DNA of 64,000 bases from Thiobacillus sp. GTDB lineage: Bacteria > Pseudomonadota > Gammaproteobacteria > Burkholderiales > Thiobacillaceae. The notes below the pieces were generated by a model that ran no database searches, was not told where the DNA came from, and saw nothing but the letters and a program-made list of their open reading frames with translations. Positions 1 through 8,961 of this stretch are shown here, one piece after another. The stretch covers positions 28,078 through 92,077 of the forward strand of contig JANJWS010000103.1 in assembly GCA_024709425.1 (NCBI GenBank). The letters are read 5' to 3'. Within the stretch, counting starts at the first letter, position 1. The number at the start of each line of letters is the position of its first letter. A program made the translations under genes and the position numbers.

Positions 1-3000
1 ACTCGGGCTCTTCACGCCGACGGTTTCGGTCGTGCCGCCGGTGGCGCGCGACACATTGATCTCGCCACCCGGCGTCCCGCCGGCATTGCGGATCGCCTCC
101 TCGATGCTCGGTTCCTTGGTGAGCGGATTTCCGCCGGGCGCTTCGGTGCCACCGCCGATCATGCTGCGCAGGGCGGATTCGGTGAGCTTCGCCCGCTGGT
201 CGTCGTTGATCGCGCCGGCCGCGTGCTGCTCGTTGATCTTGTCGAGCGCCTTGTCGATGTCCTGCCGCATGCTGCCCTGCAGCGCCAGATCGGCCGCTTT
301 GCCGCCGAAGAACTGCGCCGTGCTCAGGGCACCCTGCAAGCCGGCAAGCGCGTTCTTCTGGTTCTCCGTAAGCCCCGTGACGTCGCGGAACAGACTCGGA
401 TTCCCGAGCAATTGGGTCAACGCACTGATACCGGTGGGGTCGGGCGCGGAAGGTACATTCTGGAACGCCACGATCGGTTGCGGGAAAGGCTGTGGTGTGA
501 GGTCGGGCGGCTTGGCGCGGCGCGATTCGGTGCCGGGCGACTGGATTGCGGTCGGATCGTCCGGGCACGGCGACTCCTCCCAGCGCCAGAAGCGGCTCTC
601 GTCCTTCTTCTCGCAGCTGTTGCATGCGCCCATCACGCTCTCGGCGAATACGCCCTTGGTCGGCACGGCCAGGCGCAGCGGCGCCACCGGCGTGGTCGGC
701 TGGTAGTGCTCCAGCAGATCGATCGGTTCCTCGTCGTCCGCCTGCTTGAAAGTGGGGTCGAGGTGATAGCCGCGCGCCACCGGAAGGACCAGGCAATTGC
801 CGATGATGCCCACAAGGCGGTTCTCCACCACGCTCGCAATGCTGCGGCCACCGCTGTTGGGCGCGACGAAGCCGTCTAGCAGCATGTAGCGCCGCTGCGC
901 ATCCATGCGCCACCAGATGGCTCGATGGTAGTACTCCAGATAGTCGTTGAGATGTTTCAGAAGCGAGTTGGCGTATTCCTTGTCCTCCTCGCGCGGCCGT
1001 CTGAGTTCCTGGCGGCTCAGCGGCGTGAAGATGAGCACCCCGTCGGTACCCGACAGATCATTGAGGATGTTCGAGTGGCGAAACAGGTCGTGCGCAAGGT
1101 AATCGGTGCGGTAGCCCATCTGGCCGGACCGCACGATGATCTTCGATCCGGTCGGCAGCAGACTGTCAATATTGAGCGGCCCGGCGTTGGTGTTGATCGT
1201 GGTGCCGATCTTGATGAACTTGATGCGATCGCGCCGCAGCGGCGGGACGTCGGCATTCAACCGCAGCGAGACATACAGCGCCGCGTCATTCTGAAAATCC
1301 GACAGCAAGGTCGAATCAATCGGCAGCAGCGTTTCGTTGTCGTCTTCATCCACGGCGTAGAACTGCAGGCCGTTGGTGATCTCCTCGGCGATACGCGGCC
1401 CGAGCTGGGCAGCGAAGATGGCATCCCGCTCCTCCTGGGCTTCGAGATAGCTCTGCCACCACTGCATCGCAGTGATACCCAGCCACCACAGCGGTGACCA
1501 GGCCGCCGGCAGAAACGTGCCGTCGATGTTGTCCGCGGGGCGCTGGATACGGAACTGGATCCGCAGATAGCCATCGAGGTAGATCAATTCGTCTTCAGCG
1601 TACGCGCCGGTCGGCATATCGCTGCCGACGTAGCTGTCGGCAATGCGCTGTAGTGCGTCGAAACCGCGCGCCAGACGGCGGTTGCGCAGGTGCGTCCCGA
1701 GCGGTTCGCGCCAGCGCAGGGCTTTTGCCGAGTCGAAGCGCGAAATCAGCAGCGGCACCAGCAGGCATTCCTGGACATCGGCGAGATGTTGCCGCACCAA
1801 GAAATGCCGCAAGACCTCGAAGTACTCGATCGTGATCGCATGGCAGTGATTGTGGTTGGCGACCACCTCGGTCTGTACCCGCACGGTTTCGCCCTGGCGC
1901 GCGGTCTGGACCACGGTCGAGCGCTGACTGCGCACGGCCGACGCCCCCTGCATGGTGTTGTCGCGCAACTGCTGCAACGAATTGGCCGACGCGCTGCGCG
2001 CGGCACGCTGCGAGGCTGACGAACTCGCCCCAGAGGTACCGCCGCCAATGCCAAGCAGACCACCTAGAAAGCCTGCGCCGCCAAACAGGCCGCCGGCGAT
2101 CCCCAGCCCGCCGCCGAAGCTGCTGGTACTCGCCGATGATTCGCCAGACAGGCTTTCGCGAACCGAGGAATTCGCGATCTCCGAAATATCGCGGTCACGG
2201 CTGAGATAAGCCGAGAGCTGTTCCGATTCCTCCAGGCTTTCGTGCCGCGACGCGCTCTCCCGGCGATCCCAGTCGACGACGACGATCTGTTTCTTCTGGC
2301 ACGGCGCAAGCGGCAGGCTGTAGAGCAGATCGCCCAGCGAGTAACCGTCGGCGACCCATTGCTGCTTCATGTGCAGGATGTGGCCGTGAGACACGGTACA
2401 CGCTTGGTAGACAGTTGGCTCGTCGTCCCAGTCGACCGCGTTCGCGCAACTCATGCGGCCGCGCCCGGCGCCGCGCCGCTTGAGCAGGCCGAGCAGCCTG
2501 ACGAGATCGTTCTTGCGCGTGGCGATTTCCGCCTGTGCCAGACGTGTCAACGAGAATCCGTCGGGGTCGTAGCTGAGCGTCTTGAGCATTTCCGCCTCGA
2601 TCCGCACCGCGCTCAGATCGACGTGGCCGGTATCGTCATCCGGTGGCTGATTGGGCATCGGCGCCTTCTGGCCGCCAACCAGCTTGAGCGATGCCAGGCT
2701 GATCACTTCCGACAGGTGTTCGAGCTCAGGCTTCGCAGTGACCAAGGCATGCTGGGCGAGCGCCGCTTCGTCGTTGAGGTCGATGCCACGCACCCCCGCC
2801 TTCCCGGCAGCCGTGGCGGACGGCGGCGTGCTGCGCCTGGCCTTGACATCGGACTGCGCGGCCGGGAACAGCACTGCTTCCGGCTGCGAAGCGACCACGT
2901 AACTGTATATCTTGGGATCGAGCAGTTTGATCATGTCACCCAGGCCAACCTTGGGTGGCTCGGTGACGGTCAGTCCCTTGATCTCCGGCTCCGTCGTGCG

Positions 3001-3828
3001 AACCACGGTGAAATAATCGAACTCCTCAAGCACCCGACTGGGCTTGGTGATATCGACGCACTGACCGGCGCCGACATCCGTCGAGTACGTGCCAGTGGAA
3101 TTCACCAGATCCTGCGAGTCGGGATCGCGTGGGACGATTGACCCACATCCACATTCACCCTTGCCCCGCGACGCGCCGGGAGCCGGCAGTTCCACACCTA
3201 GCACGATGTTCTCGGGGAAGGCCCCGTCGGCATCGAGGCGGATCGGTACCGCAACGCCGCCGTCGACGCTGCCGGATGCCGCACTGTAGAACCCAAGTGG
3301 ATAGGCGGCCGAGAAATAACCCTTGCCGTCGGTGCACCCGACGGCTACGACGTGCTCGGTCGGCTCCCCAGGTTCGCCCACGACAGATGCCGCGTAGATG
3401 ACGACCTGCCTGCCTTCGACGCTGCCCTGTCCGGTCGGGTCGACGACCAGCCCACGGATGCGCCCCGGTTTACCAAATGCCGGATCGTCGGTGTGCTGAA
3501 CGGGAAAGTACTCCTTGGCATCAACCTCGATCATCAGGGTCTGCCCGCCTTGAAGATCCTCGCGCTTGAGGCTGAGCTGCAACAGTTCCTCGCCGTCGGG
3601 TGCGACCACCCGCACGGTGATCGGCATATCAGTGGCGGTGTTGGCGGGAAACGTGAGAATGCCGCGGCCCTCGGCATCAACCACCGTGCCCAACTCCGCA
3701 GGCACTAGCACCGTGCGGTCGAGATATCCGAGATCGACTTTCTGCGTAAACGAAGCGGCAAGCTTGTGCTGATTGAACGAAGACTTACCTTTCGATTCGA
3801 GTTTCACCTTGAGGTTTAGATCAGCCAT
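1..3828 (-). CDS. large uncharacterised protein, 3' end beyond window (>=1276 aa)
   Basis: Reverse-complement frame starting ATG at 3828 (MADLNLKVKLESKGKSSFNQHKLAASFTQKVDLGYLDRTVLVPAELGTVVDAEGRG...) read without a stop to position 1; AGGAG Shine-Dalgarno upstream. Absent from the ORF track because no stop occurs in the window. Gly/Ser-rich segment (SFGGGLGIAGGLFGGAGFLGGLLGIGGGTSGASSSAS) in the middle. Confidence 0.85.
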   Translation of the reverse strand, partial: MADLNLKVKLESKGKSSFNQHKLAASFTQKVDLGYLDRTVLVPAELGTVVDAEGRGILTFPANTATDMPITVRVVAPDGEELLQLSLKREDLQGGQTLMIEVDAKEYFPVQHTDDPAFGKPGRIRGLVVDPTGQGSVEGRQVVIYAASVVGEPGEPTEHVVAVGCTDGKGYFSAAYPLGFYSAASGSVDGGVAVPIRLDADGAFPENIVLGVELPAPGASRGKGECGCGSIVPRDPDSQDLVNSTGTYSTDVGAGQCVDITKPSRVLEEFDYFTVVRTTEPEIKGLTVTEPPKVGLGDMIKLLDPKIYSYVVASQPEAVLFPAAQSDVKARRSTPPSATAAGKAGVRGIDLNDEAALAQHALVTAKPELEHLSEVISLASLKLVGGQKAPMPNQPPDDDTGHVDLSAVRIEAEMLKTLSYDPDGFSLTRLAQAEIATRKNDLVRLLGLLKRRGAGRGRMSCANAVDWDDEPTVYQACTVSHGHILHMKQQWVADGYSLGDLLYSLPLAPCQKKQIVVVDWDRRESASRHESLEESEQLSAYLSRDRDISEIANSSVRESLSGESSASTSSFGGGLGIAGGLFGGAGFLGGLLGIGGGTSGASSSASQRAARSASANSLQQLRDNTMQGASAVRSQRSTVVQTARQGETVRVQTEVVANHNHCHAITIEYFEVLRHFLVRQHLADVQECLLVPLLISRFDSAKALRWREPLGTHLRNRRLARGFDALQRIADSYVGSDMPTGAYAEDELIYLDGYLRIQFRIQRPADNIDGTFLPAAWSPLWWLGITAMQWWQSYLEAQEERDAIFAAQLGPRIAEEITNGLQFYAVDEDDNETLLPIDSTLLSDFQNDAALYVSLRLNADVPPLRRDRIKFIKIGTTINTNAGPLNIDSLLPTGSKIIVRSGQMGYRTDYLAHDLFRHSNILNDLSGTDGVLIFTPLSRQELRRPREEDKEYANSLLKHLNDYLEYYHRAIWWRMDAQRRYMLLDGFVAPNSGGRSIASVVENRLVGIIGNCLVLPVARGYHLDPTFKQADDEEPIDLLEHYQPTTPVAPLRLAVPTKGVFAESVMGACNSCEKKDESRFWRWEESPCPDDPTAIQSPGTESRRAKPPDLTPQPFPQPIVAFQNVPSAPDPTGISALTQLLGNPSLFRDVTGLTENQKNALAGLQGALSTAQFFGGKAADLALQGSMRQDIDKALDKINEQHAAGAINDDQRAKLTESALRSMIGGGTEAPGGNPLTKEPSIEEAIRNAGGTPGGEINVSRATGGTTETVGVKSPS

Positions 3829-3888
3829 CGGGCGCTCCTGAAATGATGCTCGGAGTGCACGATTTGAGCCCGCGGCGGAGCGCGGCGC

Positions 3889-3906
3889 ATCCCCCAATTG
3901 GGGGAT
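3889..3906. promoter_or_regulatory. perfect 18-bp palindrome ATCCCCCAATTGGGGGAT
   Basis: Exact self-complementary 18-mer 61-78 bp upstream of the ATG of the 1..3828 gene and just after the ABC-F stop. Confidence 0.6.
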
Positions 3907-3912
3907 TTCACG

Positions 3913-5876
3913 CTAGACCTGCGCCGCGGCGAGCGCCTCAATCTCCCCCGACAATTCCAGCCATTCCCCCTCTTCAATCGCCAACTCGTCGATGACGTGC
4001 TGAAGCTGCTTGCCCGTTTCGGTCATCTCCTCAACGGAAAGCGCCTCACCCAAGCGGGCTTCGAACGCCGCCTTTTCCGCCTGCAGCGCAGCCATGCTCT
4101 TGTCGAGCTTCTCCAGCTTCTGCTTCAACGACTTGATCCTTCCCGATGACACCGGCTTCTTCGCCGCCACCGGCGCAGGTTCCGCCTTGACCACTGGCGA
4201 GCTGGCCGCCTTGCCGGCCTCCTTCAGGCTTTCGCGCACGCGCTTGCCCTCTTCCAGCAGATAGCGCTGGTAATCGTCCAGGTCGCCGTCGAATGGCTCG
4301 ACCCCGCCGCGCGTGACCAGCCAGAATTCGTCGCACACCGATCGCAGCAGGGCACGGTCGTGGCTGACCAGCATCAGGGTGCCTTCGAATTCATTGAGCG
4401 CCATCGCCAGCGCTTCGCGCGTGGCCAGGTCGAGGTGGTTGGTCGGCTCGTCCAGCAACAAGAGATTCGGCCGCTGCCACACGATCATGCACAGCACCAG
4501 CCGCGCTTTTTCGCCGCCGCTCATGGTGCCGACGGCCTGCTTGACCATGTCACCGCTGAAGTTGAAGGTGCCGAGGAAGTTGCGCAGGTCCTGCTCGCGG
4601 CTGCTGAACTGGCCGGCACCGCCATTCGCAATCGTGTCGCGGGCGAGGCGGATCATGTGCTCCAGCGGCGTGTCCAGCGGGCGCAGAACGTCGAGTTCCT
4701 GCTGGGCGAAGTAGCCGATGTTGAGGCCCTTGCCTTCGGTCACCGCGCCGGCGACCACCGGCAGGGTGCGCGCGATGGTTTTGACCAGCGTCGATTTGCC
4801 CTGGCCGTTGGCACCGAGGATGCCGATGCGCTGCCCAGCAAACACCGATTTGCTGACGCGCTGCACGATCACCGTCGGCGGGGTGCCGGACGGCGCATCG
4901 GCGGGCGGCGGATAGCCGAAACTGGCGTCGTCGATGGTCAGCATGGGGTTGGGCAGGTTGAGCGGCTCCTTGAATTCGAAGGTGAAGTCCGCACTCGCCA
5001 GCATTGGCGCCAGCTTTTCCATGCGGTCCAGCGCCTTGACCCGGCTTTGCGCCTGCTTGGCCTTGCTGGCCTTGGCCTTGAAGCGGTCGATGAATTTCTG
5101 CAGGTGGGCGATTTTCTCCTGCTGGCGGGCGAACGCCGCCTGCTGCAGCGCCATCTGCTCGGCGCGCATGTCCTCGAAGGTGCTGTAGTTGCCGCCGTAA
5201 CGCGTCAACTGGCCGTTTTCGATGTGGATGGTGACGTTGGTCACGGCGTCGAGAAACTCGCGGTCGTGGCTGATCACCAGCATGGTGCCCGGGTATTTCT
5301 TCAGCCAGGCTTCCAGCCACACCAGCGCATCCAGATCGAGGTGGTTGGTCGGTTCGTCGAGCAGCAGCAGGTCGGACGGGCACATCAGCGCCCGCGCCAG
5401 TTGCAATCGCATGCGCCAGCCGCCGGAAAAGCTGTTGACCGGCTGATTCAATTCGCGCACCTGGAAACCCAGGCCGAGGATCAGCGCCTGCGCGCGCGAC
5501 TGCGCGTCGTGCGCGCCGACGTCGTGCAGCGCCATGTAGGGTGCGCCATGCGCTCGCCGTCGTCGGTTTCCTCGGCTGCATCGACTTCGGCCTGCGCTTC
5601 GGCCAGCTGGGTGTCGCCGGCAATGACGAAATCGGTCGCGGACTCGCTCGTTTCCGGCATCTCCTGCGCCACCTGCGCCATGCGCCACTGCGACGGCATG
5701 GAGAAGTCGCCCTTGTCTTCATGCAGGGTGCCATTGATGAGCGCGAACAGGCTCGACTTGCCGGCGCCGTTGCGGCCGACCAGACCGACCTTTTCGCCGG
5801 GGTTGATCGACACCGACGCGTTGTCGAGCAGGACCTTGGCGCTGCGCCGCAGGCTGAGATTCTTGAGGATGATCAT
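3913..5876 (-). pseudogene. ABC-F family ATPase (YheS/Uup-like), disrupted by an apparent 1-nt frameshift
   Basis: N-terminal part in ORF 5481..5876 (MIILKNLSLRRSAKVLLDNASVSINPGEKVGLVGRNGAGKSSLFALINGT), remainder in frame 3913..5688 (SGGWRMRLQLARALMCPSDLLLLDEPTNHLDLDAL ... SGGEKARLVLCMIVWQRPNLLLLDEPTNHLDL). Frame changes between 5549 and 5535. Confidence 0.85.
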
Positions 5877-6150
5877 GCAGAAGATGCGGCGCGCAGGACA
5901 CGCGCCACCTGAATCGAAAGCCGGATTCTACCCCGTCACAGCCGCCCGCCCGTTCCGGCTGCCGATTGTTTGCCGCTTCGACACGGGATGACGGTTTTCC
6001 GTCAAATCGATGCTCTCCGCGCACCGCTTCCCCCGGCAAGGAATCTATACAAGCTTGTTTTATTGGGAGTTTTTTGTACCACTCCGATGACAGCCGGGGT
6101 GGCACAGGCATTGCAAGTATTCAGGCAAACCCCTCAGCAAGGAGAACATC

Positions 6151-6303
6151 ATGAAACTGCAACTCGGCAAAAACCAACTGGTCCTCGAACTCAGCGCCTC
6201 CCCGTTCGGCTGGTTCCACGGTCAGACCGAGCGCATGAGCCTCACCAGCCTGTCGCTGATGTTCGTGCAGTTCTCCCTGTTCGCCCGCCAGCCGGCTGCC
6301 TGA
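6151..6303 (+). CDS. small protein, 50 aa, first of a homologous overlapping pair
   Basis: MKLQLGKNQLVLELSASPFGWFHGQTERMSLTSLSLMFVQFSLFARQPAA*; AAGGAGAAC Shine-Dalgarno just upstream; 16/32 ungapped identity to the next ORF. Confidence 0.6.
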   Translation: MKLQLGKNQLVLELSASPFGWFHGQTERMSLTSLSLMFVQFSLFARQPAA

Positions 6304-6458
6304 TGTACCTGAACAAGGGCACCCGCGTGAGCCTCAGCCTGTCCTGTTCGCCACTCGGGTTCTTCAGCGGCAGCACCTGCCGCATGACGATGTTCAGCCT
6401 CACGCTGTTGTTCGTCGAGTTCCGGGTGCTGCGGCGCCACGGCGCGCCCTGTCTCTGA
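6303..6458 (+). CDS. small protein, 51 aa, second of a homologous overlapping pair
   Basis: MYLNKGTRVSLSLSCSPLGFFSGSTCRMTMFSLTLLFVEFRVLRRHGAPCL*; start overlaps the upstream stop (TGATG). Confidence 0.55.
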   Translation: MYLNKGTRVSLSLSCSPLGFFSGSTCRMTMFSLTLLFVEFRVLRRHGAPCL

Positions 6459-6482
6459 GCGCCCGGGGCGCGCCCGCCTCAC

Positions 6483-7766
6483 TCAACGCCTGATTTCCAG
6501 CACGGCCTCCAGGCCGCCACCCGCGCGGTTTCTCAGCGTCACTTCCCAGCCATTCGTCTCCGCCAGCTGGCGCACGATCGCCAGCCCCAGTCCGGTGCCT
6601 CCCGTCGCCTGCGAGCGCGAATTCTCGATCCGGTAGAACGGTCGGAACACCTTCTCCAGTTGCGCCTCCGGAATGCCGGGGCCGGCGTCGCGCACGGTCA
6701 CGCGCACCGCCTGGTCGCCGCATTCCAGCCCAAGCTCGACCGCCGCGCCGCCATAGCGCAGGGCGTTCTGGATGAGGTTGGCGAGGATCTGCCGCACGGC
6801 CAACGGGCCGGCATCGACCGTGCAAGCCGGCGCGCCGGACCACGCCACGCCGGCTTCCTGCGCCAGCTCGGCGAGCAAGGCCGCGAGGTCGAAACGCGCC
6901 GCAGCCTCGGGACGCGTGGTGCGGGCGAGATCGAGGTAACCGGCAATGAGCCGGTTCATGTCGCCAAGATCGGCAAGCGCCCGGTCGATGCGCGCCGGAC
7001 TGGGCGCATCGCGCAGCAGTTCCAGGTTGAGCTGCAGGCGTGTCATCGGCGTGCGCAGGTCGTGCGAGATACCACCGAGCAGCGTGGTGCGGTTGTCGAG
7101 CAGGTCGCGCACTTCGGTCGCCATGGTGTTGAAGCGGCGCGCCAGCTCGGCAAGCTCCGCCGGCCCGGTTTCCGGCAGTGGCTCGGGCAACTGGCCCGCG
7201 CCGACCTGGCGCGCCGCCTGCGCCGCGCGCGCCAGCGGGACGGTGATGCGGCGCACCAGGAACAGCGCTGTCAGGAGGCTCAGCAGGGTGCCCAGCACGA
7301 TGACTACCAGCGCGGTGAGCGGCGGGCGCACGGCATAGCGCTGCGGAAAGAAGCCGACACGCAGGTCATGCCCGCCTACCGGCAGATCGATCCACACCGC
7401 GGCGGTGCCCGGAACCCCGCGCAATTCGACGGCTTCGGCGGCACGACGGGCAAGCGCAGCCTCGATCTGCCGGCGGAAAGCAAAGCGCGGCGGTTCAGCG
7501 GTCGCGCCGACATCGACCGTGGTGAGCCGCAGGCCATGGCGCCGCGCCAGCTCGCGCTCGAACGCGGCGCGCGTCTCGGGCGGCAGCTCCACCCAGGTCT
7601 GCGCGGACAGCACGATCAGCCCCGCGAGGTCGTCGGCCGAGCGCTCCGCCACGGGCACGATGACGGTACGATACACCACCCAGGACGCCGCCATCTGGAA
7701 GACGATGAACGCGATCGCCAGGGTCAGCGCGGTGCGCGCGTAGAGCGAGCCGGCGATGCGCCGCAT
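6483..7766 (-). CDS. sensor histidine kinase (HAMP, HisKA, HATPase_c)
   Basis: GGISHDLRTPMTRLQLNLELL H-box, NLIQNALRYGG N-box, DAGPGIPEAQLEKVFRPFYR and GTGLGLAIVRQL G-boxes; N-terminal TM, periplasmic loop, TM. Confidence 0.95.
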   Translation of the reverse strand: MRRIAGSLYARTALTLAIAFIVFQMAASWVVYRTVIVPVAERSADDLAGLIVLSAQTWVELPPETRAAFERELARRHGLRLTTVDVGATAEPPRFAFRRQIEAALARRAAEAVELRGVPGTAAVWIDLPVGGHDLRVGFFPQRYAVRPPLTALVVIVLGTLLSLLTALFLVRRITVPLARAAQAARQVGAGQLPEPLPETGPAELAELARRFNTMATEVRDLLDNRTTLLGGISHDLRTPMTRLQLNLELLRDAPSPARIDRALADLGDMNRLIAGYLDLARTTRPEAAARFDLAALLAELAQEAGVAWSGAPACTVDAGPLAVRQILANLIQNALRYGGAAVELGLECGDQAVRVTVRDAGPGIPEAQLEKVFRPFYRIENSRSQATGGTGLGLAIVRQLAETNGWEVTLRNRAGGGLEAVLEIRR

Positions 7767-7773
7767 GCGCGGG

Positions 7774-8484
7774 TCAGCCCTTGCCCTGCGGAACGAAGAT
7801 ATAACCCTGCCCGCGCTGGGTGCGAATGTAGGCGGGGTTGGCCGGATCCTCCTCGATCTTCTTGCGCAGGCGGTTGACGCGCACGTCGATGCTGCGGTCG
7901 AAAGGGTCGCGCTCGAAGCCGCGCAGCTGGTCCATCAGCCAGTCGCGCGACAGCGCGCGATTGGCGTGGCTGACGAAGATTTCCAGCAGCTCATATTCGC
8001 CGCCGGTGAGCGCGATCTCGGTGCCGTCGCGGGACAGTGTGCGGGCGTCGAGGTTGACGCTGAACGGCCCGAAATTCACCCGCCGCGCGGCATCCGCGGC
8101 AGCGGGCGCGGGGGCCACGCCGCGCCGCAGCACGGCACGGATGCGCGCCAGCAGTTCGCGCGGGTTGAACGGTTTGGGCAGGTAGTCGTCCGCGCCGACT
8201 TCGAGGCCGATGATGCGGTCGATATCCTCGCCCTTGGCCGACAGCATGATGATGGGCGGAAACCCCGGCTGCGCGCGCAGCCGGCGCGCGATCGAGAGGC
8301 CGTCCTCGCCCGGCATCATCCAGTCGAGCACGACCAGATCGGGCCGCTTCGTCGCAAGCAGGCCATCGAGCGTCACGGCATCGCCGGCGGTTTCGACGGC
8401 GTAGCCCTGTGCGGTCAGGTATTCGGCCACCAGTTCGCGAATGCCGGGGTCGTCGTCGGTGACGTAAATGAGGTCCTTGTCCAT
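7774..8484 (-). CDS. OmpR-family response regulator
   Basis: Receiver DDD..VVLDWMMPGEDG..IIMLSAKGE..GADDYLPKPFNPREL plus winged-helix C-terminus (ISLTGGEYELLEIF-type, RSIDVRVNRLRKKIEEDP). Track start at 8490 is a TTG; ATG is at 8484. Confidence 0.95.
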   Translation of the reverse strand: MDKDLIYVTDDDPGIRELVAEYLTAQGYAVETAGDAVTLDGLLATKRPDLVVLDWMMPGEDGLSIARRLRAQPGFPPIIMLSAKGEDIDRIIGLEVGADDYLPKPFNPRELLARIRAVLRRGVAPAPAAADAARRVNFGPFSVNLDARTLSRDGTEIALTGGEYELLEIFVSHANRALSRDWLMDQLRGFERDPFDRSIDVRVNRLRKKIEEDPANPAYIRTQRGQGYIFVPQGKG

Positions 8485-8490
8485 GCGCAA

Positions 8491-8496
8491 ACTATA
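8491..8496 (-). promoter_or_regulatory. putative -10 (TATAGT) of the response-regulator gene, 6 nt before its ATG
   Basis: Minus strand reads TATAGT-TTGCGC-ATG; no recognisable -35 (AGAGGC at the expected place). Confidence 0.5.
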
Positions 8497-8527
8497 GCAG
8501 CGCCACCGGCACCGCCTCTCCCATCCG

Positions 8528-8543
8528 GTTACACACTGTTACA
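8528..8543. promoter_or_regulatory. direct repeat GTTACA-N4-GTTACA, candidate OmpR/RstA-type operator
   Basis: GTTACACACTGTTACA: two identical hexamers with 10-bp period; TACACACTGTTACA resembles the RstA box TACATNTNGTTACA. Confidence 0.5.
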
Positions 8544-8636
8544 AAATCACCCTTGCGCGAAACGGTGCGCTTACTTTTCCCACCCACAATGCGAAGCGTG
8601 GAAGCGAAACACGCGACCACAGAAACGGAGACCACG

Positions 8637-8927
8637 ATGAATGCACGCACAACCTGGATGTTTGGACTGGCCGGACTGGGGCTTGCCCTGGTGGCACCGG
8701 TTCATGCCGCGCCGAACACTTACCTGGATGGCGCTTTCTTCGCGGCTCGCCAGGAAGTCGAGCGGGATGCCCGCCGCGATGCGCGCGAGCCGCGCCGCGA
8801 CGAGCGCCGCACCCGGAAAGGCGAGGCCGAAGCGGAGACCGAGAACGAACGCGGTTATGGCTATGGCTACGAGCGCCGCAAGGAGCGGCGCGAGGAAGAA
8901 GACAGCCGCTCACGCGGCCGCCGCTGA
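8637..8927 (+). CDS. small exported Arg/Glu-rich protein
   Basis: MNARTTWMFGLAGLGLALVAPVHAAPN signal peptide, then highly charged RRDAREPRRDERRTRKGE...ERRKERREEEDSRSRGRR. Confidence 0.75.
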   Translation: MNARTTWMFGLAGLGLALVAPVHAAPNTYLDGAFFAARQEVERDARRDAREPRRDERRTRKGEAEAETENERGYGYGYERRKERREEEDSRSRGRR

Positions 8928-8961
8928 AGCGGTTTCATACACACAGGAAAAGGAGCCCACC

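Noticed and set aside
32-3708. Plus-strand ORFs across 1..3.7 kb (224, 218, 190, 299 aa, etc.)
   Set aside because: They are antisense to the single continuous minus frame 1..3828, which has a Shine-Dalgarno site and normal codon structure.
5535-5549. Programmed -1 frameshifting in the ABC-F gene
   Set aside because: No slippery heptamer or obvious downstream pseudoknot; one missing base explains it more simply.
4360-5991. 543-aa plus-strand ORF opposite the ABC-F gene
   Set aside because: Antisense to conserved Walker A/B motifs; shadow ORF.
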